Below are positions 1 through 8,790 of a stretch of DNA of 64,000 nucleotides, piece by piece. The position numbers were made by a program, and so were the translations under genes. Each line of letters starts with the position of its first letter. The stretch's first letter is position 1. This DNA is from Mycobacteroides saopaulense (GTDB lineage Bacteria; Actinomycetota; Actinomycetes; Mycobacteriales; Mycobacteriaceae). The notes beneath the pieces were generated by a model. It searched no databases, was not told the origin of the DNA, and saw only the letters and a program-made list of their open reading frames with translations. The stretch covers positions 806,001-870,000 of the forward strand of contig NZ_CP010271.1 in the NCBI RefSeq assembly GCF_001456355.1, given 5' to 3'.

Positions 1-409
1 TGCGTCGTCGCAGCGGTTCCAGCATCGAGTCCCACAGCGGCCGGGTGACTGAATCGCACAGTGCCCCGAATTCCGCGAAATCATCTGTGGTGGCAAGGAA
101 TCCGCTGCGTCCCTGATCGGCAGGATCCGGTGTGTATGACGCGTACTTGCGACGTGCCAGTCGCACATCCAGGCCCAGGTCGTCGATGATCTGTCGCGGC
201 ATGAGGCTCACCAGATACGAGTATCGAGAAAGTCGTGCGTCCACGCCCTCGAAGGCGAGAGCAGATATCGCCGCTCCGCCCAGCACGTCGAGCCGCTCCA
301 GCAACAGCACGCGTTGGCCCCCGCGGGCCAGATACGCAGCGGCGGTCAGGGCGTTGTGCCCGCCGCCGACGATTACGGTGTCATACGTGTCAGATTCGGT
401 GACGCCCAT
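1..409 (-). CDS. FAD-dependent oxidoreductase, phytoene-desaturase-like (partial, C-terminus outside window)
   Basis: The reverse-strand frame is open from an ATG at 409 to the window edge, giving 136 residues of the N-terminus. It starts with a short lead, then a Rossmann dinucleotide-binding motif (VIVGGGHNALTAA) followed by an acidic residue at the end of the second strand (LLLERLDVLGGAA). This is the classic FAD-binding start of the phytoene desaturase/amine-oxidase superfamily, and GGGHNAL is typical of the FAD-dependent NAD(P)/FAD oxidoreductases related to CrtI. The substrate cannot be told from the fragment. The gene reads in the same direction as the aminotransferase 26 bases upstream and could be the distal member of that leftward run (permease, aminotransferase, oxidoreductase). 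Confidence 0.8.
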   Translation of the reverse strand, partial: MGVTESDTYDTVIVGGGHNALTAAAYLARGGQRVLLLERLDVLGGAAISALAFEGVDARLSRYSYLVSLMPRQIIDDLGLDVRLARRKYASYTPDPADQGRSGFLATTDDFAEFGALCDSVTRPLWDSMLEPLRRR

Positions 410-435
410 GGGAGAACTGTACGGCCTCCGCGCGG

Positions 436-1755
436 TCAGTCGATACTCTTCAGGACGGCCTCGAACTCTGTGCAGAACCAATCCACGTCTGTCCGCGAGA
501 ATGCCAGCGGGGGTCTGATTTTCAGCACATTACCGTCCTGTCCGCATACGGAGATCAGCACCCGCCGGTCTCGCAGTGCATTCACGATATGCAGTGCTCC
601 CGCACGGTCGGGTGTGCGAGAACCGGGATCGACCACCACCTCGACTCCGGTGTACAGGCCGGTGCCCCGGATATCGGCGAGCCTGACGTGCCGCGAGGCC
701 AGCGAACGCAACTCGGTGCGCAGCATCGCGCCCACTTCGGCGGCGTGGAGCTGCAGCTTCTCATCCTCGATGACATCCAGCACGGCAGATGCTGCGGCCA
801 TGGAGACGGGATTTCCGCCAAAGGTGTTGAAGTAGGGCACTTCCTGCGCGAACGGGGCCAGCACCTGGGACGTTGCCGCCATGGCCGAGACCGGAATGCC
901 ATTGGCCATGGGTTTGCCCATGGTCACCAGGTCCGGCACCACACCGTGACGGATGAACCCCCACATGGCCTCACCGGTGCGGGCGAATCCTGGTTGGACC
1001 TCGTCGGCGATCAGTACACCGCCTGCCTTGCGCACAACCTCGGCGGCCGGTTCGAGTACCGAGGCGTCGGGGTAGATGCCATCCGAGGAGAAGATCGTGT
1101 CCACCACCAGGCAACTCAAACCGTAGCCCGCCGAGCACAAGTCTTCGATGGCGCGGGATACATCCGAGGCGAAGGTGCCGGCCAGATCCGCCGGCAGTGT
1201 CCGATAGCTGTCGGGCGCGGCGACCGTGCGTACATGTGGACCCAGTGAATCTCCGCCGAGCGACGGGGAGATGGCGGTGACCGCCGCGGTGTTTCCGTGG
1301 TAGGCGTCACTGGTCACGATGACTCCCGTTTGGCCCGTGTACTTCTGGGCGACTCGCAGTGCCAGGTCGTTGGCCTCTGAACCTGTGCACGCGTACATCA
1401 CCCGGTCGATGGCGCCGGGCATGGTGGCAAGTAGACGTTCGGAGTAGTCGACGATGCCGTTGTGGAGATACCGAGTGTGCGTGTTGAGGGTGGACATCTG
1501 CCGGGTGACCGCGTCCACGACGTGCGGATGGCAGTGGCCGACGCTGGCCACGTTGTTGTAGGCGTCCAGATAGCGGTTGCCTTCGATATCGAACAGATGG
1601 CTGCCCTGCCCGCGTACCAGATGGACGGGCCGTTCGTAGAACAGCCGGTAGGCCGGGCCGAGCATGCGTTGCCGCGCCGAGATCAGTGACTCGATGTCCG
1701 GATCTTCGTGCTGTCCGGCATAACTGTTCGAATCCATGATGTTGGAAAAGCTCAT
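436..1755 (-). CDS. Class III PLP-dependent aminotransferase / amino-alcohol phosphate phospho-lyase-like
   Basis: A 439-residue fold-type I PLP enzyme of class III. The family signatures are present: the cofactor phosphate site (TGSEANDLALR), the aromatic stacking region (SDAYHGNT), the Asp that contacts the pyridine nitrogen (ADEVQPGFARTG), and the Schiff-base lysine in TMGKPMANG. Family members include GABA/ornithine transaminases, alanine-glyoxylate aminotransferase 2 and the ethanolamine-phosphate and phosphohydroxylysine phospho-lyases. The DEVQPGF and YLDAYNN patterns resemble the last group. It overlaps the permease gene by 4 bases, so the two are very likely co-transcribed and translationally coupled. 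An APH-fold kinase lies divergently just beyond the permease, which fits a kinase plus phospho-lyase route for an amino alcohol. Class assignment is firm; phospho-lyase over transaminase is inference. Confidence 0.85.
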   Translation of the reverse strand: MSFSNIMDSNSYAGQHEDPDIESLISARQRMLGPAYRLFYERPVHLVRGQGSHLFDIEGNRYLDAYNNVASVGHCHPHVVDAVTRQMSTLNTHTRYLHNGIVDYSERLLATMPGAIDRVMYACTGSEANDLALRVAQKYTGQTGVIVTSDAYHGNTAAVTAISPSLGGDSLGPHVRTVAAPDSYRTLPADLAGTFASDVSRAIEDLCSAGYGLSCLVVDTIFSSDGIYPDASVLEPAAEVVRKAGGVLIADEVQPGFARTGEAMWGFIRHGVVPDLVTMGKPMANGIPVSAMAATSQVLAPFAQEVPYFNTFGGNPVSMAAASAVLDVIEDEKLQLHAAEVGAMLRTELRSLASRHVRLADIRGTGLYTGVEVVVDPGSRTPDRAGALHIVNALRDRRVLISVCGQDGNVLKIRPPLAFSRTDVDWFCTEFEAVLKSID

Positions 1756-3299
1756 CGTTCGTGTGCCTCCTCAAGCACTGTTCTTCCGAGGTCCTCGTAG
1801 CGGTTGGGTGCGACGTACTTGAGGACGAGTGCCAAAGTGACGCCGCCGATTCCGGTGGCAGCAACGACCCAGGGAATCGAGGCGAAGACCCAGTCACTGG
1901 CCGCGGTTCCGGCGGCGAACGAGGCGTGCTGGGCCAGCAGGTAGACGACGTAGATCATGCCCAGCCCGCCCAATAACGGTGCCACCAGGGTTCGGAACCA
2001 ATGCGCGGTCTCTGGATGATTGCCCAGCACATGGAAGTAGGAGATCACCGCGAAGGCGGTGAGCGCCTGGACAATCAGAATCGCCGTCGTACCGAGCAGC
2101 GCCATCAGCCCGTACAGCCCGGTGTAGGGATCGCGATGGGTCAGTGCGAAGAAAAGCACAATCGCGGTGGCAAACATGGTTTGAACGAAGCCCGCCACGT
2201 GTGGTGAGCCATGTGCAGAGTGGGTGGCTCCGATGGTCCGCCGCATCCCCGGTATGACGTTCTCGCGGCCGATGGCATACAGATAGCGAGCGGCGCAGTT
2301 GTGGAAGGCCATGCCGCAGGCGAACGATCCCGTCATCAGGAGCACCTTGAACAGGTGGACCGCCCACATCCCGAAGTGGCTCTGTACCGGGCCGAAGAAG
2401 ATGTCACCGGCGGTTGAGGAATCCTGCGCCAGTGCCACAGCATTGTCGGGGCCGGTGCCCACGATGGCGAGCCACGAGACCAGGACGTAGAAGATTCCGA
2501 CACCGACGACAGAGGTCACTATGGCGATGGGGATGATCTTTTTGGGGTTCTTGGACTCCTCGGCATACATTGCGCTGGACTCGAACCCAACCCAGGACCA
2601 GAACGCGAAGAAGAGCCCGACTCCGGCAGAACCCGCGACTGCCAGGGAGCCGGCTGGACCGTGGACCACTCCGCCGAGATCGTGAAAGCCGTTGAGCGGG
2701 TTGAGCGATCCCCAGGACCAGCCCTGCGGCCCGCCCCCGCTGACCAGCACCGAGAGGGCCAGGAGGGACAGCATCACGATTTCGGTCACCAGAAAGATGC
2801 CCAGCACCCGGGCGGCAAGGTTCAGATCGAAGTAGGTGAGCACCGCGTTGGTGGCCAGCATGACCAGCGCGAAGACCACCCAGGGCACGTCGACGTTGAA
2901 GAAGCTGTGAAAGAGGTCGTTGGCGAAGAATGAGAAGATTCCCACCAGGGACGCTTCGAAAACCATGTAAGCCAACGTGATCAGGAATCCTGAGCCCAGC
3001 CCGACGATACGGCCGAGGCCATGCGATATGTATCCGTAGAACGCGCCTGTGGCGACGATATGCCGGGACATGGCCGCGTAGCCGATGGCGAAGAGGGTGA
3101 GCACGATGGTGGCCACCAAGTAACCCGCAGGGGCGTACGCGCCGTTGCCGAATCCCACCGCCATCGGCACATTGCCGACCATCGCGGTGATGGGCGCAGC
3201 GGTGGCGACCGCCATGAACAACACTCCGACCAGGCCGACGGCGTTGGGTTTGAGTCGCTGCATGCTGGCGGTGGCGGGTGGGTCGATGGTGTCGCTCAC
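1752..3299 (-). CDS. APC-family amino acid/amine permease
   Basis: A 515-residue polytopic membrane protein with about 12 hydrophobic segments spread over its length. The first helix carries a Gly/Ala-rich APC-type start (VGLVGVLFMAVATAAPITAM), and the family's glycine-rich and SMYAEESKNP-like intracellular stretch is present around residues 240-250. APC permeases import amino acids, amines and amino alcohols by cation symport or exchange. Its stop overlaps the start of the class III PLP enzyme by 4 bases, so transport and metabolism of the same compound are probably linked. It is the first gene of the leftward unit, divergent from the kinase gene across about 257 bases. Substrate not identifiable from sequence; ethanolamine or a related amine is inferred from context. 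Confidence 0.88.
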   Translation of the reverse strand: MSDTIDPPATASMQRLKPNAVGLVGVLFMAVATAAPITAMVGNVPMAVGFGNGAYAPAGYLVATIVLTLFAIGYAAMSRHIVATGAFYGYISHGLGRIVGLGSGFLITLAYMVFEASLVGIFSFFANDLFHSFFNVDVPWVVFALVMLATNAVLTYFDLNLAARVLGIFLVTEIVMLSLLALSVLVSGGGPQGWSWGSLNPLNGFHDLGGVVHGPAGSLAVAGSAGVGLFFAFWSWVGFESSAMYAEESKNPKKIIPIAIVTSVVGVGIFYVLVSWLAIVGTGPDNAVALAQDSSTAGDIFFGPVQSHFGMWAVHLFKVLLMTGSFACGMAFHNCAARYLYAIGRENVIPGMRRTIGATHSAHGSPHVAGFVQTMFATAIVLFFALTHRDPYTGLYGLMALLGTTAILIVQALTAFAVISYFHVLGNHPETAHWFRTLVAPLLGGLGMIYVVYLLAQHASFAAGTAASDWVFASIPWVVAATGIGGVTLALVLKYVAPNRYEDLGRTVLEEAHER

Positions 3300-3556
3300 G
3301 GAAGATCCCTTCTCCGTATTTGGTCTGGTATTGGCTGTTTCTCCATGACCGGGTGAGGTCTGGCGATCAGCCCAGCGGTGCTGTTCTGGCGCGACGCGGT
3401 CATTTATATCTGACTTAGTGCCCTGGTTGAAAGGGAATCAGGGAAATCGTCCCGGTTGGTTTCCGCGATGTTTCGATCTGAGTCGATTTCGGTTCGTGGA
3501 CGTTAAATGGTCCGATTTGGTCTGCTTGATCGGCGATTGTGGTGCACACTCGACCC
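3300..3556. promoter_or_regulatory. Divergent intergenic region with repeated ATTTGGTCTG
   Basis: This 257-base gap separates the leftward permease unit from the rightward kinase-SDR-GntR unit and should hold both promoters. The decamer ATTTGGTCTG occurs twice in the same orientation, at 3318-3327 and 3515-3524, one copy near each divergent start. Chance repetition within so short a span is unlikely but possible. A GntR/UTRA regulator is encoded in the rightward unit, so these copies are candidate operator half-sites. No clean palindrome was found. Confidence 0.35.
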
Positions 3557-4573
3557 ATGCCGGGATTGCCGCCCCATCACAGTGCGTTCGCACAAGCCGC
3601 CCTGGTGAGTTACGGGCGCGCCCCGGACACGCCACTGCGGCTCTTGAGCCTTTCCGAGAACGCCACCTACCTCGTTGACGACCAGCGCCCGATCGTCCTG
3701 CGGGTACATCGACCCGGGTACCACCCGCTGCCCGCCATCCGTTCGGAGCTGGCCTGGATGCGGGCACTTCGCGCCGAGACGCCGGTGGTCACACCGGAAC
3801 TTGTGCGGTCCCAAGACGGATCGGATGTGGTCGCCGTGCACGTTGACGGGGACACCTTGCACGTCGATGCCATGGGCTTCGTGCCCGGCTGCACCGCCGA
3901 AGAAACCTCCGGCGTGGTCGGGTACGGCAAGCTCGGTCAACTAACGGCACACATGCACGACCACGCCCAGCGCTGGCGCATGCCACAGGAATTCACCCGG
4001 TTTCGTTGGGATCTGGACTCGATGTTCGGTCCGCAGGCGCGCTGGGGTGACTGGCGCCTGGCCCCCGGTATGACGAACCGCGACCACACGGCGATCGCCG
4101 CCGCGGTGAGCGACATTGGCCAAAGGCTTACCGAATACGGTTACACCCCAGATCGATTCGGTCTGATACACGCCGACATGAGGCTATCCAATCTGATGGT
4201 TGATCCGGGGCGACCGGGATCTGACATCACGGTCATCGACTTCGACGACTGTGGCTGGTCCTGGTTCATGGCCGACCTCGGCGCCGTGGTGTCGTGGGTG
4301 GAGGACACCCCGGAGGCTGAGGTCGCCGTGGCGGACTGGCTCGATGGGTACCAGCGTGTGCGCAGGCTCTCCGATGATCATCTGGGCATGATCCCCGTCT
4401 TCGTGATGCTGCGCCGCGTCATGCTCACCGCCTGGATTGCCTCGCATGCCGACGCGGATGCGGCGATGAGGGTCAGCGACGGATTCGGGGCACGTACCGC
4501 CCGTCTGGCAGAGCGATATCTCGGTGACCGAACATGGCTGCGGGAAGCAGTTTTCGGTCGTCGAGTCGGCTGA
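3557..4573 (+). CDS. APH-fold small-molecule kinase (aminoglycoside phosphotransferase/choline kinase superfamily)
   Basis: A 338-residue protein of the APH superfamily. The catalytic loop is intact as IHADMRLSN (the HxDxxxxN Brenner motif, here with Asp as base and Asn for metal), followed by VIDFDDCGW with the DFD metal-binding aspartates. The N-terminal nucleotide-binding lobe contains YLVDDQRPIVLRVHRPGY, with a likely ATP-binding lysine replaced by Arg. An upstream GTG at 3539 is in frame, but ATG 3557 is the more natural start. Members phosphorylate hydroxyl groups of small molecules such as choline, ethanolamine, hydroxylysine or homoserine. In other bacteria this domain is found fused to class III phospho-lyases, and one is encoded divergently here. 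I infer an amino-alcohol kinase; antibiotic resistance activity is possible but not supported by the context. Confidence 0.82.
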   Translation: MPGLPPHHSAFAQAALVSYGRAPDTPLRLLSLSENATYLVDDQRPIVLRVHRPGYHPLPAIRSELAWMRALRAETPVVTPELVRSQDGSDVVAVHVDGDTLHVDAMGFVPGCTAEETSGVVGYGKLGQLTAHMHDHAQRWRMPQEFTRFRWDLDSMFGPQARWGDWRLAPGMTNRDHTAIAAAVSDIGQRLTEYGYTPDRFGLIHADMRLSNLMVDPGRPGSDITVIDFDDCGWSWFMADLGAVVSWVEDTPEAEVAVADWLDGYQRVRRLSDDHLGMIPVFVMLRRVMLTAWIASHADADAAMRVSDGFGARTARLAERYLGDRTWLREAVFGRRVG

Positions 4574-4594
4574 TTCGGTGAGAGAGGAAATGTG

Positions 4595-5371
4595 ATGTTC
4601 GATCTGTCCACGAAGTCGGTATTGGTCACCGGTGGTAGCAAGGGAATTGGGCGCGGGATTGCCGAGGTGTTCGCGCGCGCCGGAGCCAACGTCGCGATCG
4701 CCGCCCGATCATCGGATGAGACCGCCTCGGTATCAGCGGAATTGGATGAGCTAGGTGCGGGCAACGTGATCGGGGTCCGGTTGGATGTGTCCGACCCGGG
4801 CTCCTGTGTCCAGGCCGCGCGGACCGTCGTCGACGCGTTTGGTGGCCTCGATGTGCTATCCGCCAATGCGGGAATCTTCCCGGAAGCGTCACTGGACGCC
4901 ATGACGCCCGAACAGCTTTCCGAGGTGCTCGATGTCAATGTCAAGGGCACCGTCTATTCCGTGCAGGCATGCCTGGACGCATTGACCGCCTCCGGTCGCG
5001 GGCGCGTCGTACTCACGTCGTCCATCACCGGACCCGTTACCGGCTATCCGGGTTGGTCGCACTACGGGGCATCGAAGGCCGCGCAGTTGGGTTTCATGCG
5101 CACCGCCGCCATCGAACTGGCGCCGCGGCGGGTCACGGTCAACGCGATACTGCCCGGCAACATCCTCACCGAGGGTTTGGTGGAGATGGGCGAAGAGTAC
5201 ATCGGCGCAATGGCACGCTCGATTCCACTCGGAACGCTGGGCAGTCCCACCGACATCGGGCATCTGGCGGCGTTTCTGGCCAGTGACGAAGCCGCGTACA
5301 TCACCGGCCAGGCCATCGTGATCGACGGTGGCCAGGTGTTACCCGAATCGCCGGAGGCGGTTAACCCATAG
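4595..5371 (+). CDS. SDR-family oxidoreductase, FabG-like
   Basis: A classical short-chain dehydrogenase of 258 residues. Visible are the cofactor motif [10 protein letters not shown], the NAG motif after strand 4, the catalytic Ser in LTSSITG and the YGASK active-site Tyr-Lys pair, with the C-terminal IDGGQ loop. An Arg-rich end of the second strand (IAARSSDE) favours NADP(H). A purine-rich ribosome site (GAGAGGA, about 4582-4588) precedes ATG 4595; GTG 4592 is an alternative. It sits 21 bases after the kinase and 25 bases before the regulator, so it belongs to the same rightward unit. It may oxidise the aldehyde or alcohol intermediate of the proposed pathway; substrate unknown. Confidence 0.88.
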   Translation: MFDLSTKSVLVTGGSKGIGRGIAEVFARAGANVAIAARSSDETASVSAELDELGAGNVIGVRLDVSDPGSCVQAARTVVDAFGGLDVLSANAGIFPEASLDAMTPEQLSEVLDVNVKGTVYSVQACLDALTASGRGRVVLTSSITGPVTGYPGWSHYGASKAAQLGFMRTAAIELAPRRVTVNAILPGNILTEGLVEMGEEYIGAMARSIPLGTLGSPTDIGHLAAFLASDEAAYITGQAIVIDGGQVLPESPEAVNP

Positions 5372-5396
5372 GTGTGGTTACGGCGATACTGAGCAG

Positions 5397-6218
5397 ATGG
5401 AGGAGTCGGAGGGCGGTCCGGTAGCCGAGGACGTGCGGCGTCGAATCTTGTCGATGCTCGCGCAGGGCACGCTGCACCCGGGCTCGCGGCTGGGGTCCGA
5501 GCGGGAGATGGCGGAGCGGTTCGCGGTGTCGCGCGCCACCGTGCGCAGTGCACTGGTGCCGTTGAGTCGGGCGGGCATCCTGGAACGGCAAACCGGGCGG
5601 GGCGGTGGCACCTTCGTGCGCGCCGATGTGGTGCAGCGCAACGTTGCCGAGCTTGTGGGACTGCCCACCCGGCTACAGATCGGCGGCCACACCAGTGACA
5701 CCCGGGTACTCGGCACATCCCGGCGCTCCGCGACCCCGGCCGAGTGTTCCGCACTTGAAATCGAAGGTGGAGCAGAGGTTTTCGATGTACGGCGGCTTCG
5801 TTACGCCGACGGAGTGCCGCTCTCGGTCGACACCGCGTGCTTTCCCGCCGGGCTGGTGCCGGACCTGCTGGAACAGCCTCTCGGTGGATCCCTCTACGAG
5901 CTGTGTCAGGTGCGCTACGGATTGACGGCCGACTCGTCCACCGAGACGATCGAGGTGGTGAGTGCAAACCCGCGGGAGGCCGAATGGCTTGACATGCCCC
6001 ACCGCCGCCCCTTGCTGGCCATCACGCGAGTAACTCGTCACAAGGATGGCCGGCCCTTCGAGTACAGCTATGACCTGTTCCGGGCCGACCGGGTACGACT
6101 GACCGCCACCATGACATCGGCGGTGGCGGAAGAAAGCCGGGGTATGGATGGCAAGGTCGAACGCACGGTGCGCGGTCTGGCCGCTCATCGGTGGCCGGAC
6201 GATACGCTGCTGGCATGA
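5397..6218 (+). CDS. GntR-family transcriptional regulator (HutC/UTRA type)
   Basis: A 273-residue regulator. The N-terminal winged helix spans about residues 10-75 (EDVRRRILSMLAQGTLHPGSRL, then EREMAERFAVSRATVRSALVPL, the canonical GntR helix-turn-helix). The C-terminal part, from about residue 100, is a UTRA effector domain with typical features (ECSALEIEGGAEVFDVRRLRYADGVPLSVDT). UTRA domains bind small sugars, amino acids or phosphonate-like ligands. ATG 5397 was chosen because it begins just before the winged helix, while the open frame upstream overlaps the SDR gene. It probably controls the adjacent permease/aminotransferase and kinase/SDR genes. Its stop overlaps the start of the FKBP gene by 4 bases (ATGA). 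Confidence 0.87.
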   Translation: MEESEGGPVAEDVRRRILSMLAQGTLHPGSRLGSEREMAERFAVSRATVRSALVPLSRAGILERQTGRGGGTFVRADVVQRNVAELVGLPTRLQIGGHTSDTRVLGTSRRSATPAECSALEIEGGAEVFDVRRLRYADGVPLSVDTACFPAGLVPDLLEQPLGGSLYELCQVRYGLTADSSTETIEVVSANPREAEWLDMPHRRPLLAITRVTRHKDGRPFEYSYDLFRADRVRLTATMTSAVAEESRGMDGKVERTVRGLAAHRWPDDTLLA

Positions 6219-6574
6219 CGAAACCCGAGATCGACTTTCAGCCAGGCCCGCCGCCCACCGAATTGGTCATCAAGGACATCACCGTCGGTGACGGTGCGGA
6301 GGCCACGCCCGGATCGGTCGTCGACGTTCACTACGTCGGTGTCGAGTTCGAGAGCGGCGAGGAGTTCGACAGCTCGTGGAGCCGTGGTGAATCCATCGAG
6401 TTCCCGCTTGCCGCGCTGATCCAGGGCTGGCAGGACGGCATTCCCGGCATGAAGGTCGGCGGACGCCGTCAGCTCACCGTGCCGCCGGCCCAGGCCTACG
6501 GCGAGGCGGGTGCCGGTCACCAGCTGTCGGGCAAGACGCTGGTCTTCGTGATCGACCTGCTCGGCGCGCGCTAG
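6215..6574 (+). CDS. FKBP-type peptidyl-prolyl cis-trans isomerase
   Basis: A single-domain FKBP of 119 residues without a signal peptide, so cytoplasmic. The hallmark residues of the fold are present: VDVHYVGVEFESGEEFDSSWSRG, the IQGWQDGIPGMKVGGRRQLTVPP core, and a C-terminal LVFVIDLL strand. It catalyses proline cis-trans isomerisation and may help fold proteins. It starts inside the stop region of the GntR gene (ATGA overlap), which implies coupling, although FKBP genes are usually housekeeping and the link is probably positional. It converges with prrB, leaving only 2 bases between the stops. M. tuberculosis has a similar small FKBP encoded elsewhere. Confidence 0.93.
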   Translation: MTKPEIDFQPGPPPTELVIKDITVGDGAEATPGSVVDVHYVGVEFESGEEFDSSWSRGESIEFPLAALIQGWQDGIPGMKVGGRRQLTVPPAQAYGEAGAGHQLSGKTLVFVIDLLGAR

Positions 6575-6576
6575 GG

Positions 6577-7962
6577 CTAGTGCCCGGGGAGGCGCAGCAC
6601 CAGTCTTGCGCCTCCCAACGGGCTGGACTCCAAAGCTGCTGTGCCACCGTGGAGTTCAGCCTGCTGCGCGACCAGCGCCAGTCCCAGTCCAGAGCCGGAG
6701 TGCGAGGCGGTCGAGCCTCGTGAGAACCGCTCGAACACCACCTCGCGCTCGGCCTCGGGTATGCCGGTGCCGTTGTCGTCGATGGCGATCTCGACGCCGT
6801 GCACGGTGCTGGTAGCGGACAGCAGCACCTTGTTGGCGCCGCCGTGGCGCACGGCGTTCTTGATGGCGTTGTCGATCACCAGCCGCAGTCCCGCGGGCAA
6901 CCCCAGCATCAAGATGGTGGACGACGGAACCAGGGAAACCTCGACATTTGGATAGCTGCGATCGGCATCGTGCGCCGCGCGATCCAACAGCTCGGTGATG
7001 TCCACGGGCACGTGGTCTTCCTCGGTGGTGAGATCGCCCTGGGCGAGCCTTTCCAGTGCGGAAAGTGTTGCCTCGACCCGACTTTGAGTGCGCACCGTTT
7101 CCTCGATGATTTCCTCGCGCTGGTCGTCGCTGAGGTTGAGGGTGGAGAGCACCTCCAAGTTGGTCCGCATCGCGGTGAGCGGGGTGCGCAGTTCGTGTGA
7201 AGCCACCGCGGAGAAGTCGCGCGCGGTTTCGAGGGCAGCCTTGGTCTTTTCCTGTTCCTTGCTGATGCGCTCGAGCATGCCCTCGACGGCCTCGGCGATC
7301 TCCACCGCTTCGCGGACGCCGCGCACGTTCACGTCGTCGGGATTGGATTGCGCGTTGATCAGCCGCGCCTGCTGTGCCAGCAGGCGGAACGGGCTGACCA
7401 CGATGAGCGAGATGACCCACCCGACGATCACCGTGCCGACCAGCACGCCGCCACAGATCGCCAGGATGCGAATGTGGTACCTGTCGATCTGCCGCTGCGT
7501 TTCGGCGATGGGCGCACCCACGGCGACAGGGATGTTGCCCGGGGCGACGAACGAGCGAACGCGGTACTCGACGCCGTTGATGGTGGTGTTGGCGTACGGC
7601 TGGTTCAGTTGCGGCAATTCGACGTCACCGGGGATCGACTTGGTGATTCCGCCGACGCGAGTGGTGAGCACCAGGCCATCGGGGGAGTCGAGCTTCTGAT
7701 CGGAGCTGATCACCACCGAGTTCAGCAGATTCGAGACGGCGCCGAGGCTTGATACCGAGTCGAGGCGGCGGTCCAGCTGGCTGTGCTGGTCCTCCTCGAC
7801 TCCCACCCAGACCCAGGCGCCGAGCGTGACCACCAGCGCCATCACCCCCAGCGCGGCGATAGCCACCAGCGTGCGCAACGAAAAGACCCGCATGGGCTTT
7901 TCCAGCAGTCGGTACGCCAGGTCGGTGATCCGCTGGCTGCGGTGCTTACTGGGCGTGGTCAT
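6577..7962 (-). CDS. prrB: Two-component sensor histidine kinase PrrB
   Basis: A 461-residue membrane kinase. Two transmembrane helices (about residues 30-55 and 165-188) bracket an extracytoplasmic sensor of roughly 110 residues, followed by a HAMP linker (SPFRLLAQQARL). The dimerisation/phosphoacceptor domain has the H-box SHELRTPLTAM, and the ATPase domain shows the N box DNAIKNAVRHGG, the G1 box DDNGTGIP and the G2 box GSGLGLAL. It lies 6 bases downstream of prrA. PrrAB in M. tuberculosis is an essential system tied to early intracellular adaptation and respiration; the strong identity of the partner regulator supports orthology. Signal unknown. Confidence 0.93.
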   Translation of the reverse strand: MTTPSKHRSQRITDLAYRLLEKPMRVFSLRTLVAIAALGVMALVVTLGAWVWVGVEEDQHSQLDRRLDSVSSLGAVSNLLNSVVISSDQKLDSPDGLVLTTRVGGITKSIPGDVELPQLNQPYANTTINGVEYRVRSFVAPGNIPVAVGAPIAETQRQIDRYHIRILAICGGVLVGTVIVGWVISLIVVSPFRLLAQQARLINAQSNPDDVNVRGVREAVEIAEAVEGMLERISKEQEKTKAALETARDFSAVASHELRTPLTAMRTNLEVLSTLNLSDDQREEIIEETVRTQSRVEATLSALERLAQGDLTTEEDHVPVDITELLDRAAHDADRSYPNVEVSLVPSSTILMLGLPAGLRLVIDNAIKNAVRHGGANKVLLSATSTVHGVEIAIDDNGTGIPEAEREVVFERFSRGSTASHSGSGLGLALVAQQAELHGGTAALESSPLGGARLVLRLPGH

Positions 7963-7968
7963 GGATGG

Positions 7969-8670
7969 CTACTGCGAGCGCAGCACGAACCCGACACCGC
8001 GCACAGTGTGCAACAAGCGAGGCGCGCCGCTGGTCTCCAGCTTGCGGCGCAGATAACCGATGAACACGTCGACGACGTTGGTGTCCGCCGCGAAGTCGTA
8101 GCCCCACACCAGTTCCAAGAGCTGGGCCCGGGACAGCACTGCCGTCTTGTGTTCGGCCAGCACCGCCAGCAGGTCGAACTCACGCTTGGTGAGGTCGACC
8201 TCGACACCGTTGATACGGGCACGCCGGCCCGGAATCTCAACCTCAAGCGGGCCGACGGTGATGGTCTCGGTGGACGAGGTGGCCACCGCGCCGCGGCGGC
8301 GCAGCAGCGCCTTCACCCGCGCCACCAGTTCGGCCAGCACGAATGGCTTGGTCAGGTAGTCGTCGGCGCCGGCCTCCAGACCTGCCACCCGGTCGTCGAC
8401 CGAGGTACGTGCCGACAGCACACAGACCGGCACGTCGTTGTCCATCGCGCGCAACGCGGTCACCACGCTGACACCGTCGAGCACGGGCATGTTGATATCG
8501 AGCACGATCGCGTCCGGACGGTGTTCGGTGGCGCAGCGCAGCGCCTCGGCGCCGTCGCTCGCGGTGTTCACCTCGAAGCCGGAGAGCCGCAGGCCGCGTT
8601 CCAGCGAGGCGAGCACATCGGCGTCGTCGTCGACCACCAGTACACGCGGGGAAGCTTGGCCATCAACCAT
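7969..8670 (-). CDS. prrA: Two-component response regulator PrrA
   Basis: An OmpR/PhoB-type regulator of 233 residues, recognisable as PrrA: long stretches such as [17 protein letters not shown] and [14 protein letters not shown] match what I know of the M. tuberculosis protein. The receiver domain has the acidic pocket (VDDDADVL), the phosphoacceptor Asp in IVLDINMP, and the conserved Lys in DDYLTKPF. The C-terminal winged helix follows at about residue 135. The start at 8670 ([10 protein letters not shown]) aligns with the M. tuberculosis N-terminus; ATGs at 8679 and 8700 are also in frame. It is first in the prrA-prrB unit and divergent from the secreted-protein gene. Confidence 0.95.
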   Translation of the reverse strand: MVDGQASPRVLVVDDDADVLASLERGLRLSGFEVNTASDGAEALRCATEHRPDAIVLDINMPVLDGVSVVTALRAMDNDVPVCVLSARTSVDDRVAGLEAGADDYLTKPFVLAELVARVKALLRRRGAVATSSTETITVGPLEVEIPGRRARINGVEVDLTKREFDLLAVLAEHKTAVLSRAQLLELVWGYDFAADTNVVDVFIGYLRRKLETSGAPRLLHTVRGVGFVLRSQ

Positions 8671-8790
8671 GCCTGCCATCTTGCCCGATGAGGTGCTCAA
8701 AACGTTCGATCTGGCGACGCCGGTGCTGCGGCGTGGGTCGCCAGTATCATGAAAGCTGATAATCCGGCGACCCAGACCGAAAGCTTGCGC

